Positions 7,591 through 19,200 of a DNA stretch of 50,048 nucleotides are shown here, piece after piece. The stretch is from Ignavibacteriota bacterium (GTDB taxonomy: Bacteria > Bacteroidota > Ignavibacteria > UBA10030 > UBA6906). The translations under genes and the position numbers were made by a program. The notes under the pieces were generated by a model. That model saw only the letters and a list, made by a program, of their open reading frames with translations, was not told the origin of the DNA and did not search any database. The stretch is taken from assembly GCA_003158475.1 (NCBI GenBank), contig PMJR01000127.1, positions 1 to 50,048 of the forward strand, read 5' to 3'. Numbering within the stretch: the first letter of the stretch is position 1; each line of letters begins with the position of its first letter.

Positions 7591-8069
7591 GATTCACTGC
7601 CCCTGTTGCTCCGCGTTATCGACACTGGTTTCGGCATGATCATGTTGTGAACCAACCGCTTGATGTTTTTGCAGTCCGAGGAGAGCTCGTATACCTTGCA
7701 GTCTCGGCACACCCGGTCTGCACATGCATTGTGCTCATGTTTGTATGTCCAGCAGCCCGCGGCGGGAGAATCGTAAGCAGGGCAACCCAGCTTTTGTTCC
7801 GGGGAGCACTGTACATGGTCCCAGCACGGTATCATGGAATGGATTCGACGGATTCCTTCGATCGAGATCTTATGCTCATTGATGGCGGTCCGGATGCACT
7901 CGAGTCGTCCGACATCCGATTCCGAGTACCGGCGCTGATTTCCCTCGCTTTTGTGCACAAGAATGAGCCCCTTGCGGTCATAAAGGCGAAGGGTCTCGAC
8001 GGAAACCCGCAACCGCCGGGCGACGGTTGCGATCGTGAAGCGAGGGATATTCTTCTCTCTGGAATCCAT
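7587..8069 (-). CDS. MerR-family regulator with cysteine-rich C-terminal domain
   Basis: A 160-aa MerR-type regulator. Residues ~11-75 form the winged helix (FTIATVARRLRVSVETLRLYDRKGLI, then QRRYSESDVGRLECI). The effector part holds eight cysteines at ~82, 88, 96, 106, 116, 121, 124 and 133 (PCWDHVQC, GCPAYD, GCWTYK, CADRVCRDCKVYE), more than a simple metal-sensing MerR has, and suited to a zinc or iron-sulfur centre or a reactive thiol switch. It is the first gene of the octaheme operon and overlaps it by 4 bp, so it probably regulates its own transcript. A perfect palindrome overlaps its ATG. No ribosome site is visible, suggesting leaderless or weak translation. Confidence 0.87.
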   Translation of the reverse strand: MDSREKNIPRFTIATVARRLRVSVETLRLYDRKGLILVHKSEGNQRRYSESDVGRLECIRTAINEHKISIEGIRRIHSMIPCWDHVQCSPEQKLGCPAYDSPAAGCWTYKHEHNACADRVCRDCKVYELSSDCKNIKRLVHNMIMPKPVSITRSNRGSES

Positions 8070-8093
8070 AGTTGTATTTATAAATACAACTAT
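8068..8093. promoter_or_regulatory. Perfect 26-bp palindromic operator at the merR start
   Basis: Positions 8068-8080 (ATAGTTGTATTTA) are mirrored exactly by 8081-8093, giving an uninterrupted 26-bp palindrome. It covers the first two bases of the merR start codon and the whole region where a ribosome site would be. It is the natural operator for the MerR product; that assignment is inferred from position and family habit. A TACAAT hexamer just upstream on the minus strand (8095-8100) could serve as a -10 element. Confidence 0.75.
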
Positions 8094-8490
8094 TGTACCA
8101 CCTATCTATCGAGGCGTTTAGCAGATTTTTTGGGGGGCCGACAAGATAGAATTTCCAGATTCGAGAATCAACGATAACATGAATATCAGGAATGACGAGA
8201 AGAGCGTGGGAATCCGTGATCTCAGTCCTGCAAAGAGCCCGTCGATCGTCAGCCTGACCGACGTCACCGGGTCAGGAGAAGGTCACCCAGAAGTGCACAA
8301 TAGATTGTACTGACCCATGGATTGCTGGTTATGGGGCAAGAGCCTGATTTGCAGCCGACAAATCTGTAGAATGCATACCCTGCTGAGCCGCCAAGAACAA
8401 TGGGAGCGGTGCGCCAGATCCAAATCAACAACGAGGACTTACAACCCGCATCTCTGGGAAGCCGGTTGACAGGGGCTCATGGGGGAAAGC
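8094..8490. other. No gene recognised
   Basis: About 400 bp between the MerR operator and the DUF2892 gene. A 44-codon plus-strand frame at 8179-8313 has an ATG but no ribosome site and no recognisable sequence. A G-run (GGGGGG) lies near 8132. I see nothing else. Confidence 0.5.
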
Positions 8491-8703
8491 TTATTTCGCC
8501 CCTTCTTTCTTCCTGGTTGACAAATTAATCAGCGCGTAAAGGGGGCAAAAACTGACCACACTCGTCAGAACAAAGACCACCGCCAGCACCCCAAGTATGA
8601 TTGCCAGAGCTCCTGTAAGTGTGCCGGTAAGTATGAGTATGCCAACGGCCAACGCTGCGATCACTCGGACCGTTCGGTCAATTGTGCCCATATTCTTGTT
8701 CAT
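8491..8703 (-). CDS. DUF2892 (YgaP-like) small membrane protein
   Basis: A 70-aa protein beginning MNKNMGTIDRTVRVIAALAVG and continuing with two hydrophobic stretches, then CPLYALINLSTRKK. The N-G-x-x-D-R-x-x-R start and the C-P-x-Y-x-x-x-x-x-S/N-T ending are the DUF2892 signature, the same transmembrane module found behind the rhodanese in YgaP. Its role is unknown; the family is repeatedly found with sulfur-transfer genes. A good AGGAG ribosome site lies 7 nt before the ATG. It is divergent from the OsmC operon, sharing a 169-bp regulatory space. Confidence 0.88.
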   Translation of the reverse strand: MNKNMGTIDRTVRVIAALAVGILILTGTLTGALAIILGVLAVVFVLTSVVSFCPLYALINLSTRKKEGAK

Positions 8704-8872
8704 GCGGACTCCTGATTGAGATTAGTGAATATTCTGGGTGGAGAGGTTTCGCGAATATGATGCATTCAAGTTAGGAAAGGGTCAAATTCCGCAGATCAGG
8801 ATTGAATCCTTTTGTCGTTCGGTGCATCTCATAAGGGAACCTGATCCCATGCACCTATTGGAGTGAAGAGCA

Positions 8873-9337
8873 ATGCCGACAAAAAATGCCGTCGTCAAGC
8901 AGTTACGAGGTATTACGTTAGCCGCGAAAGCAGATTCGAATCACTGGGTGATGATGGACGGGAGAGACTCCTCTGGCGGGGAAGGTGCCGCATCAACTCC
9001 AAAGGAGCTCCTCCTCATGGCCCTGGGTGGATGCACATCGATGGATGTCATCCCTATCCTCAAAAAAATGCGGGTACAATTCGATGCGTTCGAGGCACAT
9101 CTCACCGGAAACGCGCGTGAAGAGCATCCACAGGCATTCACCGATATCCATATCGAGTACATATTCCACGGCGACGCAATCCCGGAGGCTGATGTTCAGC
9201 GTGCGATCGAGCTTTCAACAACAAAGTACTGCTCCGTCTCCGCCATGCTCCGGGACAGCGTGAAGATAACGCATTCATATACTATTCACCCCACATCACA
9301 GCCAGATATCAAAACGGAATCCCCCATCACCTCCTAA
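8873..9337 (+). CDS. OsmC/Ohr-family peroxiredoxin-like protein
   Basis: A 154-aa member of the OsmC family, thiol-dependent hydroperoxide reductases. Two cysteines sit in the expected places: C54 in LGGCTSMD at the start of the central helix and C120 in TTKYCSVSAM. The segment STPKELLLMALGGC is the family hallmark. It is closer to the YhfA/OsmC-like group than to Ohr, so the substrate is uncertain. The ATG has a GGAGTG ribosome site. It is first in a three-gene plus-strand unit with FmdB and a TlpA-like thioredoxin (gaps of 14 and 48 bp), pointing to a thiol or peroxide defence function. Confidence 0.88.
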   Translation: MPTKNAVVKQLRGITLAAKADSNHWVMMDGRDSSGGEGAASTPKELLLMALGGCTSMDVIPILKKMRVQFDAFEAHLTGNAREEHPQAFTDIHIEYIFHGDAIPEADVQRAIELSTTKYCSVSAMLRDSVKITHSYTIHPTSQPDIKTESPITS

Positions 9338-9351
9338 GGAAGACAATCAGA

Positions 9352-9582
9352 ATGCCCATCTATGATTATCAATGTTCCGAGTGCGGGAAGACATACGATG
9401 TGTTCCACAAGGTCCGCGAAATCAAAGAGGATATCGTCTGTCCTACGTGCAATTCATCAGAACACGTTCGGCTGATCTCCGCTCCCAGCGTCAGCATGAA
9501 GGGGAGCACGCACCATGCCCCGGAGTCTGCCCCCTCCTGCAGAGATGGATCGTGCTGCGGCGGCACTTGCAGTGTAAACTGA
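9352..9582 (+). CDS. FmdB-family zinc ribbon protein
   Basis: A 76-aa protein starting MPIYDYQCSECGKTYDVF, the standard opening of FmdB regulatory-type zinc ribbons. Cysteines 8, 11, 30 and 33 form the metal-binding pair of C-x-x-C knuckles. Unlike short family members it has a cysteine-rich tail (CRDGSCCGGTC, residues 63-73), which may hold another metal or take part in sulfur trafficking. Such proteins are common in anaerobes, and their function is not established. An AAGGA ribosome site precedes the ATG. Confidence 0.87.
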   Translation: MPIYDYQCSECGKTYDVFHKVREIKEDIVCPTCNSSEHVRLISAPSVSMKGSTHHAPESAPSCRDGSCCGGTCSVN

Positions 9583-9630
9583 GCCAACCCTCAAAACCAC
9601 ATCGCTAGTCAGCTTGACACAAGGAAAAAC

Positions 9631-10191
9631 ATGAAATCAAAAAAGGCTGTTGAGAGATTTCCCGGAGCATATGTCTGGATCATCGGGGCAGTCGGAGTAC
9701 TTCTGTCGGGGTATTTCATCCTTGGCAGAAGTGAATCAGCGGCGACGGGCGCGTTGGAACCCTCCCTCCCGCCATCCACAGAGGTTAGGCATGCCCCGGA
9801 ATTCACACTTACCGATATGAACGGGCGCCAGGTCTCTCTGGCCGACTTCCGGGGAAAGGTCGTCGTGCTGGACTTCTGGGCCACCTGGTGTCCCCCCTGC
9901 AAACGCGAGATTCCCGACTTCATAGAATTGCAGTCACAATACGGATCCAAGGGGGTGCAGATAATAGGGATCGGGCTGGATGAACCGGAGAAGCTGAAAG
10001 CATTTGCGATCAGCCACGGCATGAATTATTCAGTCCTTATGGGGACCGATGATATCGCGATCAAGTACGGAGGCATATCGGGCATCCCAACCACATTTAT
10101 CATTGACAGATCCGGAAAGATCGTGAATCGGTTTGAAGGGTTCAGGTCAAAGGACGTATTCGAAGGCGAGATCAGACCATTGGTGCTATAG
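9631..10191 (+). CDS. TlpA/ResA-like membrane-anchored thioredoxin
   Basis: A 186-aa thioredoxin-fold protein anchored by an N-terminal membrane helix (residues ~14-31) with the domain in the periplasm. APEFTLTDMNGRQVSLADFRGK is the AhpC-TSA/TlpA entry motif, the active site is WCPPC (87-90), and the cis-proline loop is GIPTTF (~157). TlpA and ResA proteins keep periplasmic thiols reduced, notably the CxxCH sites of apo-cytochrome c. That would suit a locus encoding an eight-haem cytochrome, though the link is inferred. It ends 26 bp from the convergent glucan synthase gene. Confidence 0.9.
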   Translation: MKSKKAVERFPGAYVWIIGAVGVLLSGYFILGRSESAATGALEPSLPPSTEVRHAPEFTLTDMNGRQVSLADFRGKVVVLDFWATWCPPCKREIPDFIELQSQYGSKGVQIIGIGLDEPEKLKAFAISHGMNYSVLMGTDDIAIKYGGISGIPTTFIIDRSGKIVNRFEGFRSKDVFEGEIRPLVL

Positions 10192-10217
10192 CCCCTGCCG
10201 ATGCTTCAGTTGATTGA

Positions 10218-13200
10218 TCAGCCTGTCGGCGCCGGCTTCCCCATGCGTACGACAACCCGGTGCTTGACCAGATCCCGACCCAGAGAAATTTCCCCGTTTT
10301 TCACGCACTGTCCGTCCATCTCCACGCGGGAGACGTCACGCTCGCAGTGTTCCGGATTCTCAACCTGAATTTCGTAGACCGCTTCCCCGTGGCGATAGGT
10401 CATGCTGAAACCGTCCCACCATGCGGGAATGACCGGCGCGATTCGCATTGTCTCCCCGCGCACATGAAGTCCCAGGATCTCTTCGACCCAGGCGCGGTAC
10501 ATCCACCCCGCCGAGCCGGTGTACCAGGACCAGCCCCCCTGGCCGATCCGCCCGGGGAGGCTGTACACATCGGCGGACACCACGTACGGCTCAACGCCGT
10601 AGCGCCACACCGTCAACGGATCGCGTGCGCGCTCAATGGGGTTGATCATCCGCAGAATGTTCGCTGCCCGGGTGCCGTCCCCGCTCCGCACCATTGCCAT
10701 CGCCAGCCACACAGCCGCATGAGTGTACTGACCGCCGTTCTCCCTTACTCCGGGAGGGTAACCGCTGATGTACCCGGGTGACGGCTTCATCGTGTCAAAG
10801 GGAGGCTCAAACAGGAGCACCAGACCATCATCCTCGCGAACGAGATGTCCCCACGCCGATTCAAGCGCCTTTTCCGCCCGATCCGGCCGGGCGGCACCGC
10901 TCAGCCATGCCCAGGATTGAGGCAGAGAATCAATCCGCGCCTCCACATTTGCCGAAGAACCGAGGGATGTACCGTCATCGAACGTTGCCCGGAGATACCA
11001 TTCCCCGTCCCAGGCGAACTGCTCAACCCGCTGGATGAGCGCTTTCCGGTCCTGCTCAAACGTCATGCTGAGATCCGTCCGGCCCACGAGTCCGGACATT
11101 TCCCCCATCCCCTTCAGCACATCCACCATGAACCACGCCAGCCAGACGCTCTCCCCCTTCCCCCCTGCACCAACGAGGTTCATGCCGTCATTCCAGTCCC
11201 CGGTTCCCATCAGGGGCAATCCATGGGCCCCGAACTTCTGGCTGTGCGTGAGCGCGCGTTGACAGTGCTCAAGAAGCGTGGCTCGTTCTGTCGACACCCC
11301 CGGAATTTGAAGGCTCTCGATCTGGTCGTCCTTCAACACAAGTGCGTCGAGGAATGGGACATTCTCGCGAAGGATATTCAGATCCCCGGTGATTCCGACG
11401 TAGTGCGCAACGACGAAAGGGAGCCACAGGAGATCATCGGATATCCGCGTGCGGATTCCCACGCCGGTCGGAGGATGCCACCAGTGCTGGACATCCCCCT
11501 CGCTGAACTGCCGGCTTGCTGCGAGCAGTATGTGTTCGCGCGCCAGGGCGGGATGTGCGTACACCAGGGCCATCACGTCCTGCAATTGATCGCGGAAACC
11601 GAAGGCACCGCCGGACTGGTAGAAGGCAGAGCGCCCCCAGAACCGGCAGCCGAGGGTTTGAACCAGCAGCCAGCGGTTGATCATGAAATCGGCGGCGAGT
11701 TCCGGGGTATGCACCTGGATCGAGCCGAGCCGGTCATCCCACCACTCTTTCGTACCCTCGAGCGCAGCCTCTACGACCCGGCTATTCCGGTAGGTAAGAA
11801 TGAGTGCCTGGGCCTCATCCAGCGACTGAGTCTGACCCATCAAACACGTGATCTCAGTCCGTTCGCCCGGAGCCAGCCACACAATTGATTGTATCGCGGC
11901 GCAAGGGTCCAGGGCCGCCCCGACCCTGCCTGAAAGCCGTATTTGCTCCATCGCCGCCGGGTTCCTCATCGAGCGGTTGCGCCCCAGGAAGGTTGTCCGG
12001 TCTCCCGAGTACGACTCGTGGGGCTCGCTCATGGCCGCGAAAGCCACCCGATCGGAATAATCAGGATTGTAGTAATTGCGCGCGATCAGCGCCTGAATAT
12101 CGTCATCCCAACTGGTCACGACGTGGTCCCGGGAAGATTCACGAAACTCCCCGAGAGTCCATTCCACGTACATTGTCACAGACAGCCTGCGTGGTCTGTC
12201 GGAATCGTTTCTGAGTGACAGCCTTTGAATCTTGACCGGTTTGCCCCCCCTGTCATCTACCGGGACGAAGACCGTCAGCTCCTGCTCGATCCCGTGACTG
12301 TTGTGCTCGAACACCGTGTATCCCGCCCCATGCCTCGCACGGTACGCGGTCTCCTCACGAATCGGCGAAGCGCACGGCGTCCAGTAGATGCCGGTTTCCT
12401 CATCCCGGATGTAGAGCGCTTCTGACGGCGGATCAACAACGGGGTCGTTTGACCACTCGGTCAGGCGATTCCGCTCGCTGTTCCCCTGCCAGGTGAATCC
12501 GGCCCCCGTTTCGCTGACAAGCGTGCCGAAGCCCGGGTTGGCGATGACGTTGACCCAGGGCGCGGGGGTGTTCATCCCCGGGCCCAGATAAATTGCGTAT
12601 TCACGCCCGTCCGAAGTAAAACCGCCCAGGCTGTTGAAGTACGCGAGGTCCATAAATGGGAGCACTGCTGATGGATCACGGGGATCACGTTTCGAGACCA
12701 TGGGTTCGGGCAAATCAGGGGCTTCCATCTTCAATCCCAGCTGCAGGGGCAAAGTCCCCCGGGCCCCCACGATCACGACGCTTGCCACGGCCCGCAGAAG
12801 AGTCAGGTCTTCCGGGGGAATAAGATCCGCATCGCGAAGATAGACCCCCCCGCGACGATCCTCGCCCGAAGTCGCCGCGTAGGACTGGATCAGGAGTGCG
12901 AGCGCTTCATGCAGCGGGCGCATGTAACCACCGGCCTCTTCGTTCAGGATTACCAGGTCGGTCAAGAGCCCGTGCATCCGCCAATATGTATGTGCCTGAA
13001 GCATTTGACGCACCAGTCCCATATCACGCTCCTCGCCAATTGCGACCAGGGCAATCGGCAGGTCGCCGGAGATGGAATAGGCCCACAACCCGGACTGGCC
13101 TTTACGGTTTTTCATGATCCGCTCTGCGGGAGAGCGGAGGAGGGGATTCGGAAAGAGCAGATGGCTTGCCAGTTGCTGGAATCGCCGTGCCTCGTCGGGC

Positions 13201-16200
13201 TGGATTCTCAGGAGCCGCAACTCGAGCTGGGCTGATGCCCAGACCAACTCCATCGCCCGATCGATAGCATGGGGATCACTGTACTTGCCCAGCAAACTCA
13301 AGACCTCCGTGCGAGTTGCCCCGGCGGCCAAAATCATCGAAACCCTGACACGTTGCCGGGGACCCAAGTTCAGCCCCTGGCGCAGGCTGAGGATCGGGTC
13401 AATGACATACCCCTCGCTGTTTCCCGGTTCCTGAACGGCGCCCATCGGGCCGGCGAGCGTTCGCCCCCGTCCAATGAACCGGGCCCGGTCGGTCTCGTAC
13501 CGAAGGGGTTCGGCGTCAACTTCGTCTTCAAGCGTAAAGCGGTGCCCGACGCACATCGGGGGATCGCCCTCCTGGCGGGACCGCCGGTGCGCAAGAATCG
13601 CGTTCTGTCCCGGTACCGCCTCCGTCTGGATGAAAAGCTTATTGAAAGCGGGATGCTGCCGGTCAGCATTGTGAGGCGCCATCGAGAGTTCAACGTAGCT
13701 CGTCAGATCGAGACGGCGGGTCCGGAGTGAACGATTAATCAGAGTCAATCGCCGGATTTCGACGTCGTCCTCCGGAGCGACGATGATTTCCGTCTCGCTC
13801 TCTATGTCGTTGTCGACGCGCCGGAACACGACCCGGTCCAGCGAAAAGTTGGCGCTATAGTCCTCAACATTCCCTCCGGCCGGCTGATAGGTGTTGCACC
13901 ACAACCGGTGCGAATCTGCGTCATGGATATAGCAGAACGTCCCCCAGGGATCCGCCGTACGATCCGACCTCCATCGCGTTATCTCAAAGCCACGCCAGTG
14001 GCTGTAACCACCGCCGGCGTTCGTGAGCATCACGCCATAGCTTCCGTTGGAGAGGAGCTGGGTCTTCGGCGTGGAGGTATGGGGAGTGTCGAACTGGCTC
14101 ACGGAGAGGGCGACTTCTCCCACGGCTGCGATGGAGGAGACCCTCGCGTGCGCTGAGACCTGGTCTACCAGAGGGAGCTGCGGGATCCGTTCATACAGCA
14201 ACGGCTCGACCGCGCGCACGCGGGGGTCCGCGTAAAAAGCCTTCTGGACGGAATTGCCACGGAGGAAGTTTGTCAGCGCCAGGAAACCCATTCCCTGATG
14301 ATGGGCCATGTACGCCTGCACGATCACGCCCCGGTCCCCTTCGCGCTCCGGCTGATGATCGAAGTCCATCGCTTCGTAGTAGCCGAAGTCGTTCAATAAT
14401 CCCAGGCCCGAGAGGCGTTTCAGATTTCGGAGTGTCTCCAGCGGCGCGAGAGCGATGGCCAGAAGCGTGGCATAGGGGGCGATGACGATCTTTTCCGCCT
14501 GACCGCGCTTGAGCCCGAGTTCCGGCACGCCGAAGGCACTGTATTGATAGGTCCTGTGTGCGTCCAGATCCCCGGAGGCAGACTCCGAGATACCCCACGG
14601 CACGTGATGCGTGCGGCCGTAGGCGATCTGGACCGCGACGGCATCGCGGGTCGCTTTATCCAGCAGCGAGTTTGCATACGATCGCTGGAAAAGGAGGGGC
14701 ATCAGATATTCGAACATCGTCCCGGTCCAGCTGAGGAGCACCTGTCGCCCGCCGATGGCGCCGTACGGCCGGCTCATGGCAAACCAGTGTTCGGCAGGGA
14801 TGTCCCCCCTGGCAATGGCAATGAAGCTTCCCAGGCGAGCCTCGCTTGCCAGCAGATCGTAGAATGCATGATCCAGCCGCCCTTCAGAGACATTATAGCC
14901 GATCGAGAAGAGCCTGCGGGAGGAGTTGTAGAGGAAGCGCATATTGATGGATTCGGACAGGTCGCGTACACTCCGGGCGAGTTGCTCGCCTGACGCCATC
15001 ATTTCACCGGCCAGCCATTTCGAATCATCGAGGGCTTTGAATACGCGATCGATCCAGTTCGCCACTTCGCTCTCCTCAGGAGGAGCCTGTTTCCGGAGTT
15101 CCTGGAGGTACGGGATCCAGTCGAGAGTACCCCCGGCGAGATCCTGAAGGGACGGCGCGCGATGAAGGGCTCCCAGGAATGCCCGCCGGGCGTCCGGATC
15201 CAGCATGCGTACTCCATCCGCAGTCTTCTCACCGAGAATTTCGATCCACAGGAGGTAGCGATTCGCAATGTTCAGGAAGGCTTGCAGCTGGCTCTGCATC
15301 TGCCTCGCCCAGTACGCTACCTTCCCCCCGGCCGCTTCAGAGACCCAGGCCTTTTCGGCCAGATCCCTGACGTCACGTTCCGCCCTGCGCATGACGCCGA
15401 GTGCGTCCACGATATGCTCCGGCGGGGAGCCCCAGGTGCGCAGCAGCTCATCGAGGGCGTGGGCATCCACGCCGGAGACCTTTTCGGTCCGCAATGTCTG
15501 CCGCAGGACTTCACCGGTGTCCCGCAAACCCCCGAAGGCTTCCCGATCGAGCAGCGCCCCCTCCCTCAAGGCGCCGAGGGCCTGGTCCACAGTCAATAAT
15601 GCGCCAAGCAGATTTCCGCTGTCGGCGGTGGAAACGTAGCGAGGTTTGAGGGGAGCGAGGGTTTGAATATCGTACCAATTCAGCAAATGGCCCTCATGAC
15701 GCTCCAGTTTGGCGATCGTCTCCATCGTCCGCGTCAGCTTACGGGTGACCTCATCCACAGTGATGTACCCGAGGTCATGCGCGCCGAGCACGCTGACCAT
15801 CCAAAGACCGATATTTGTCGGGCTGGTCCGCATTGCCAGTTGATTCTGATATGACACCTGGAAGTTGTCGGGAGGCAACCAGGAAGACCTTTCGTTGACA
15901 AAGTCCGAGAAATAGCGCCAGGTGCGGCGCGCGATATTCCTCAGGAATTGCCGATCCTCCGGCGAGAGAAGTGACTGCGGCTGTTTTGACTCCGGACGCC
16001 TGTTGAGGTGCCAGCCAAAGGCGGGCGAGACAAACCAGAGCATCAGCCAGGGCGCCCCAAGCGAGAGGGTCGACGGCATCCAGAGCCACACCGCCAGGGC
16101 CGCGATTACGCTGAACAGGCTCGCCAGGCCCATCGAAAGGAGGAGCCTGGGGACTCTGGCCTGGGCATCGTCATGCGTCACCTGCGCCGAAGCCCACTCC

Positions 16201-19200
16201 AGCAGCCCACGATGCGAAATGTGACGCCGGTAGAGGGCACGCACGATGGCATCAATGGCCAGCCAGGCCTGGTATGGAAGCAATGCCGCTTCTACGATCG
16301 CCCGCAGAAGATCGTGTGCCACCTTCATGATGGAAATCCCCTTCCCGCCATGGCGGGATGTCGCCCAGGTGAATAGCTGCGCGAGTGAGTCAAAAAGCAG
16401 ATACGCAGAGATCACCAGGGTCGAGATCACGCCGGCTTCAAATGAAATCAGCCAGGAGGCCGCAAGCAGGGCCACGCTGGCTGGGGGAAGCAGGCTGCGG
16501 CGCAGGTTATCAAAAATCTTCCCGCGGTTGAACCAGGAAAGCGGATTCCGGGCCCAACCCCCTCCCGGCCGTGGAACGCGCGGCATGATCCAATCGGCGA
16601 TCTGCCAATCGCCCCGGGTCCAGCGATGCTGCCGCCCGATGAAGCTCACGTAGTCTTGGGGGAACTCGTCATAGAGCTCGATATCACTGGCCAGGCCCAC
16701 CCGGACGTGAGCGCCTTCAATCAAATCATGGCTGAGGAGCAGGGACTCGGGGAATCTGCCGGAAAGCACCCGACTGAACGCGCGCACATCGTAAATGCCC
16801 TTCCCCTGGTAGGAAGCTTCCCCGGTGAGATCCTGATTGACATCGGAAACCGCGTTGGTATAAGGGTCGATGCCGACCTGATCCGAAAAAATCCGGCTGA
16901 AGGGGGAGCCGGTCGTGCTCGGCAGGGAGGGGCTCACGCGCGGCTGGATGATTGTGTAGCCTGCGAGGATCCGGCCCCGGTTGTCGAGGCACAGCTGATT
17001 GAGCGGATGTGCGATTGTCTCAATCAGCCGGCGGGCGGTGTCGTGCGGCAGCTGCGTGTCACTGTCCAGCGTGATGACAAACCTCACGTCGGCAAGTTGA
17101 TCCGCGTTCCCGACCCGGACCAGGGGATCGGTCCCGTGCTTTCGCGTGCCATCGATCAGACCGTTGAGTTCTTCAAGCTTCCCCCGTTTACGTTCCCATC
17201 CGATAAATTTTCGCTCGGACTCAGACCATTCCCGCTCCCGATGGAAAAGGAAGAACCGCTCACTGCCATGCCGGCGATTGAGGTTTTCAATTGACCCCTT
17301 TGCCGCCTGGAACAGGGACTCGTCCCCTTCACAATGGATTTCCGAAGCGTCCTTGTAGTCCGTAAAGAGGCCAAAGAGCAGATTTGCCTCTTTATTGGCG
17401 AGATAGCGTATTTCAAGCTTTTCCGCCTCGGCATCGATCGTCTTCAGGTCGACGAGCAACATGGGAACGACAACGAGTGTCCGACAATCATCGGGAATCC
17501 CCGAGACCCTGTAATCCATCTTCGGCAGTGCGCGTGGCGGCAGGAGACGCATAACGAGGTAGTTCATGATCTCAAGAGAGACCTGGCTCGCAGGGAGGAG
17601 CAGGAGGACCGCAACCAGAAGCTGAATGCCGGCAAGCTCTCCGCGTAGTCCAAGCAGGAGGAGGAGTGAGACCAATGAGAAGGAGAGGAGACCGAGTCCC
17701 CCGATGTACAGCGCGCCATGGTGACGATACGTCCATTGCAAGGCGAGGAATCGGAGCGACTCGCGGCAGCCGATCATCCGTGCCAGATCCCTTCTCCGTT
17801 CGCCGATCAGATACGCCCCGACGTGCGTCCAGCGTTTATCCGGCACCGGATCATGGAGAGCCTGGTGTGCGAGATGAAGAGCACCCTCGGCGATCTTCTC
17901 CTCGGACAGGCCGGAGCTCCGGCGGAGATCTTCAATAGCACGGCGGCATCGATCGCGAGTGTCGAAATCCATCTGAGCATAGATACCGGCGGGATCCTTC
18001 CGAAGCAACCCATCCACCCGGCTGAGCTGTTCGAAGCATACCTTCCAATCAAGCAGGTCGAGCTGGCGCAGGCTGGTGAACGCATTCCCGATGGACAACT
18101 GGTCACGTGTCTGCCGGTTCTTCTCACGCAAATCAAGATCACTCAGGGATTTCTGGAACTTGCGTTCAAGCCAGTGTTGTACCGGCTCCATGACGGGTCC
18201 CTCGTCATAGAGGTAATCGATCATTTGCGAAGCAAAATAGGGGCTGGGGTCTGGATGGCTCCTGGCAAGTTCAGCCAGGATCGAGAAGATCTGGTGGGGA
18301 TCCTGACGGTTGACTGCGATGAGCCTGTTCGCCCAGAAACCTGCAATCCCGCGCTCGCGCAGCTCGGTCAAGGCCCTGTGGGCGATATGCTGGATCCCCT
18401 CCATGAGGGCCAGGCGGAGCATCTGCGGAAGGGCCCAGAGTTCACCGATGGACAATGGCACCACGCCCTGATAGGCAACGAAGAATGAAAGTATGTTTTC
18501 CTGATCCAGGCGTAGGTCCGCATGGGCGACAAGTTCCCGCGCAAGGTCGTAGATGCGGGGGAGACCACGGTCGGGTTCGTTTGCGAGTACCGGGAGCTGC
18601 CGGTAGTAACGCCGGGGGAGGTTTCGCCGGATTCCCCGGGCATTGCTTGCGAGGATGTATTCGTTGTCGAGGAGCCACTCGGCGCTCGGCGGCACGCCCT
18701 GCTCCAGGTGACTCGCCTCGGTGAGAACCAGGCAGGTACGGTGGATCCACAGACGATCCCGTTCGATCCTCTTGAGCAGTGCGGTGTTCTGCGGCGGATG
18801 CAAGGCGAGCTGGTGGGACGCGGCAAGTCGTTGGGCGTGTTCCTGGATCTGCAACGGGGTGAAGGGCGATCCGGAGCTCCACCCTTCTCCGCTCGGGCTA
18901 TCACCGACGGGACGAAGGATGAACAATGCTGGGGGGCTCTCGCCGGTTTCCATCAGAAGCGCCGCGGGGATCCCCAGCGATTCGAGGGGGGCCTGAAGAA
19001 TCAGGACGCACTCGCCGGCAACCAGCCAGCGGGAGTGATCTTCAAGCAGTCTCAGCTCCACCCCGGACCTCGACCGGCGGATCGACGTTACGCACAGGAT
19101 GCTCCCGATGACCCCGGCTGCAATGAACGCGATCGGCACAGAATTCGCTGCGCCCAGAGCCGGCGACTGAAGATAGACAGAAACACCAGACGCAATTGTT

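Noticed and set aside
8179-8313. 44-codon plus-strand frame
   Set aside because: No ribosome site, no family resemblance, and not supported by neighbours.
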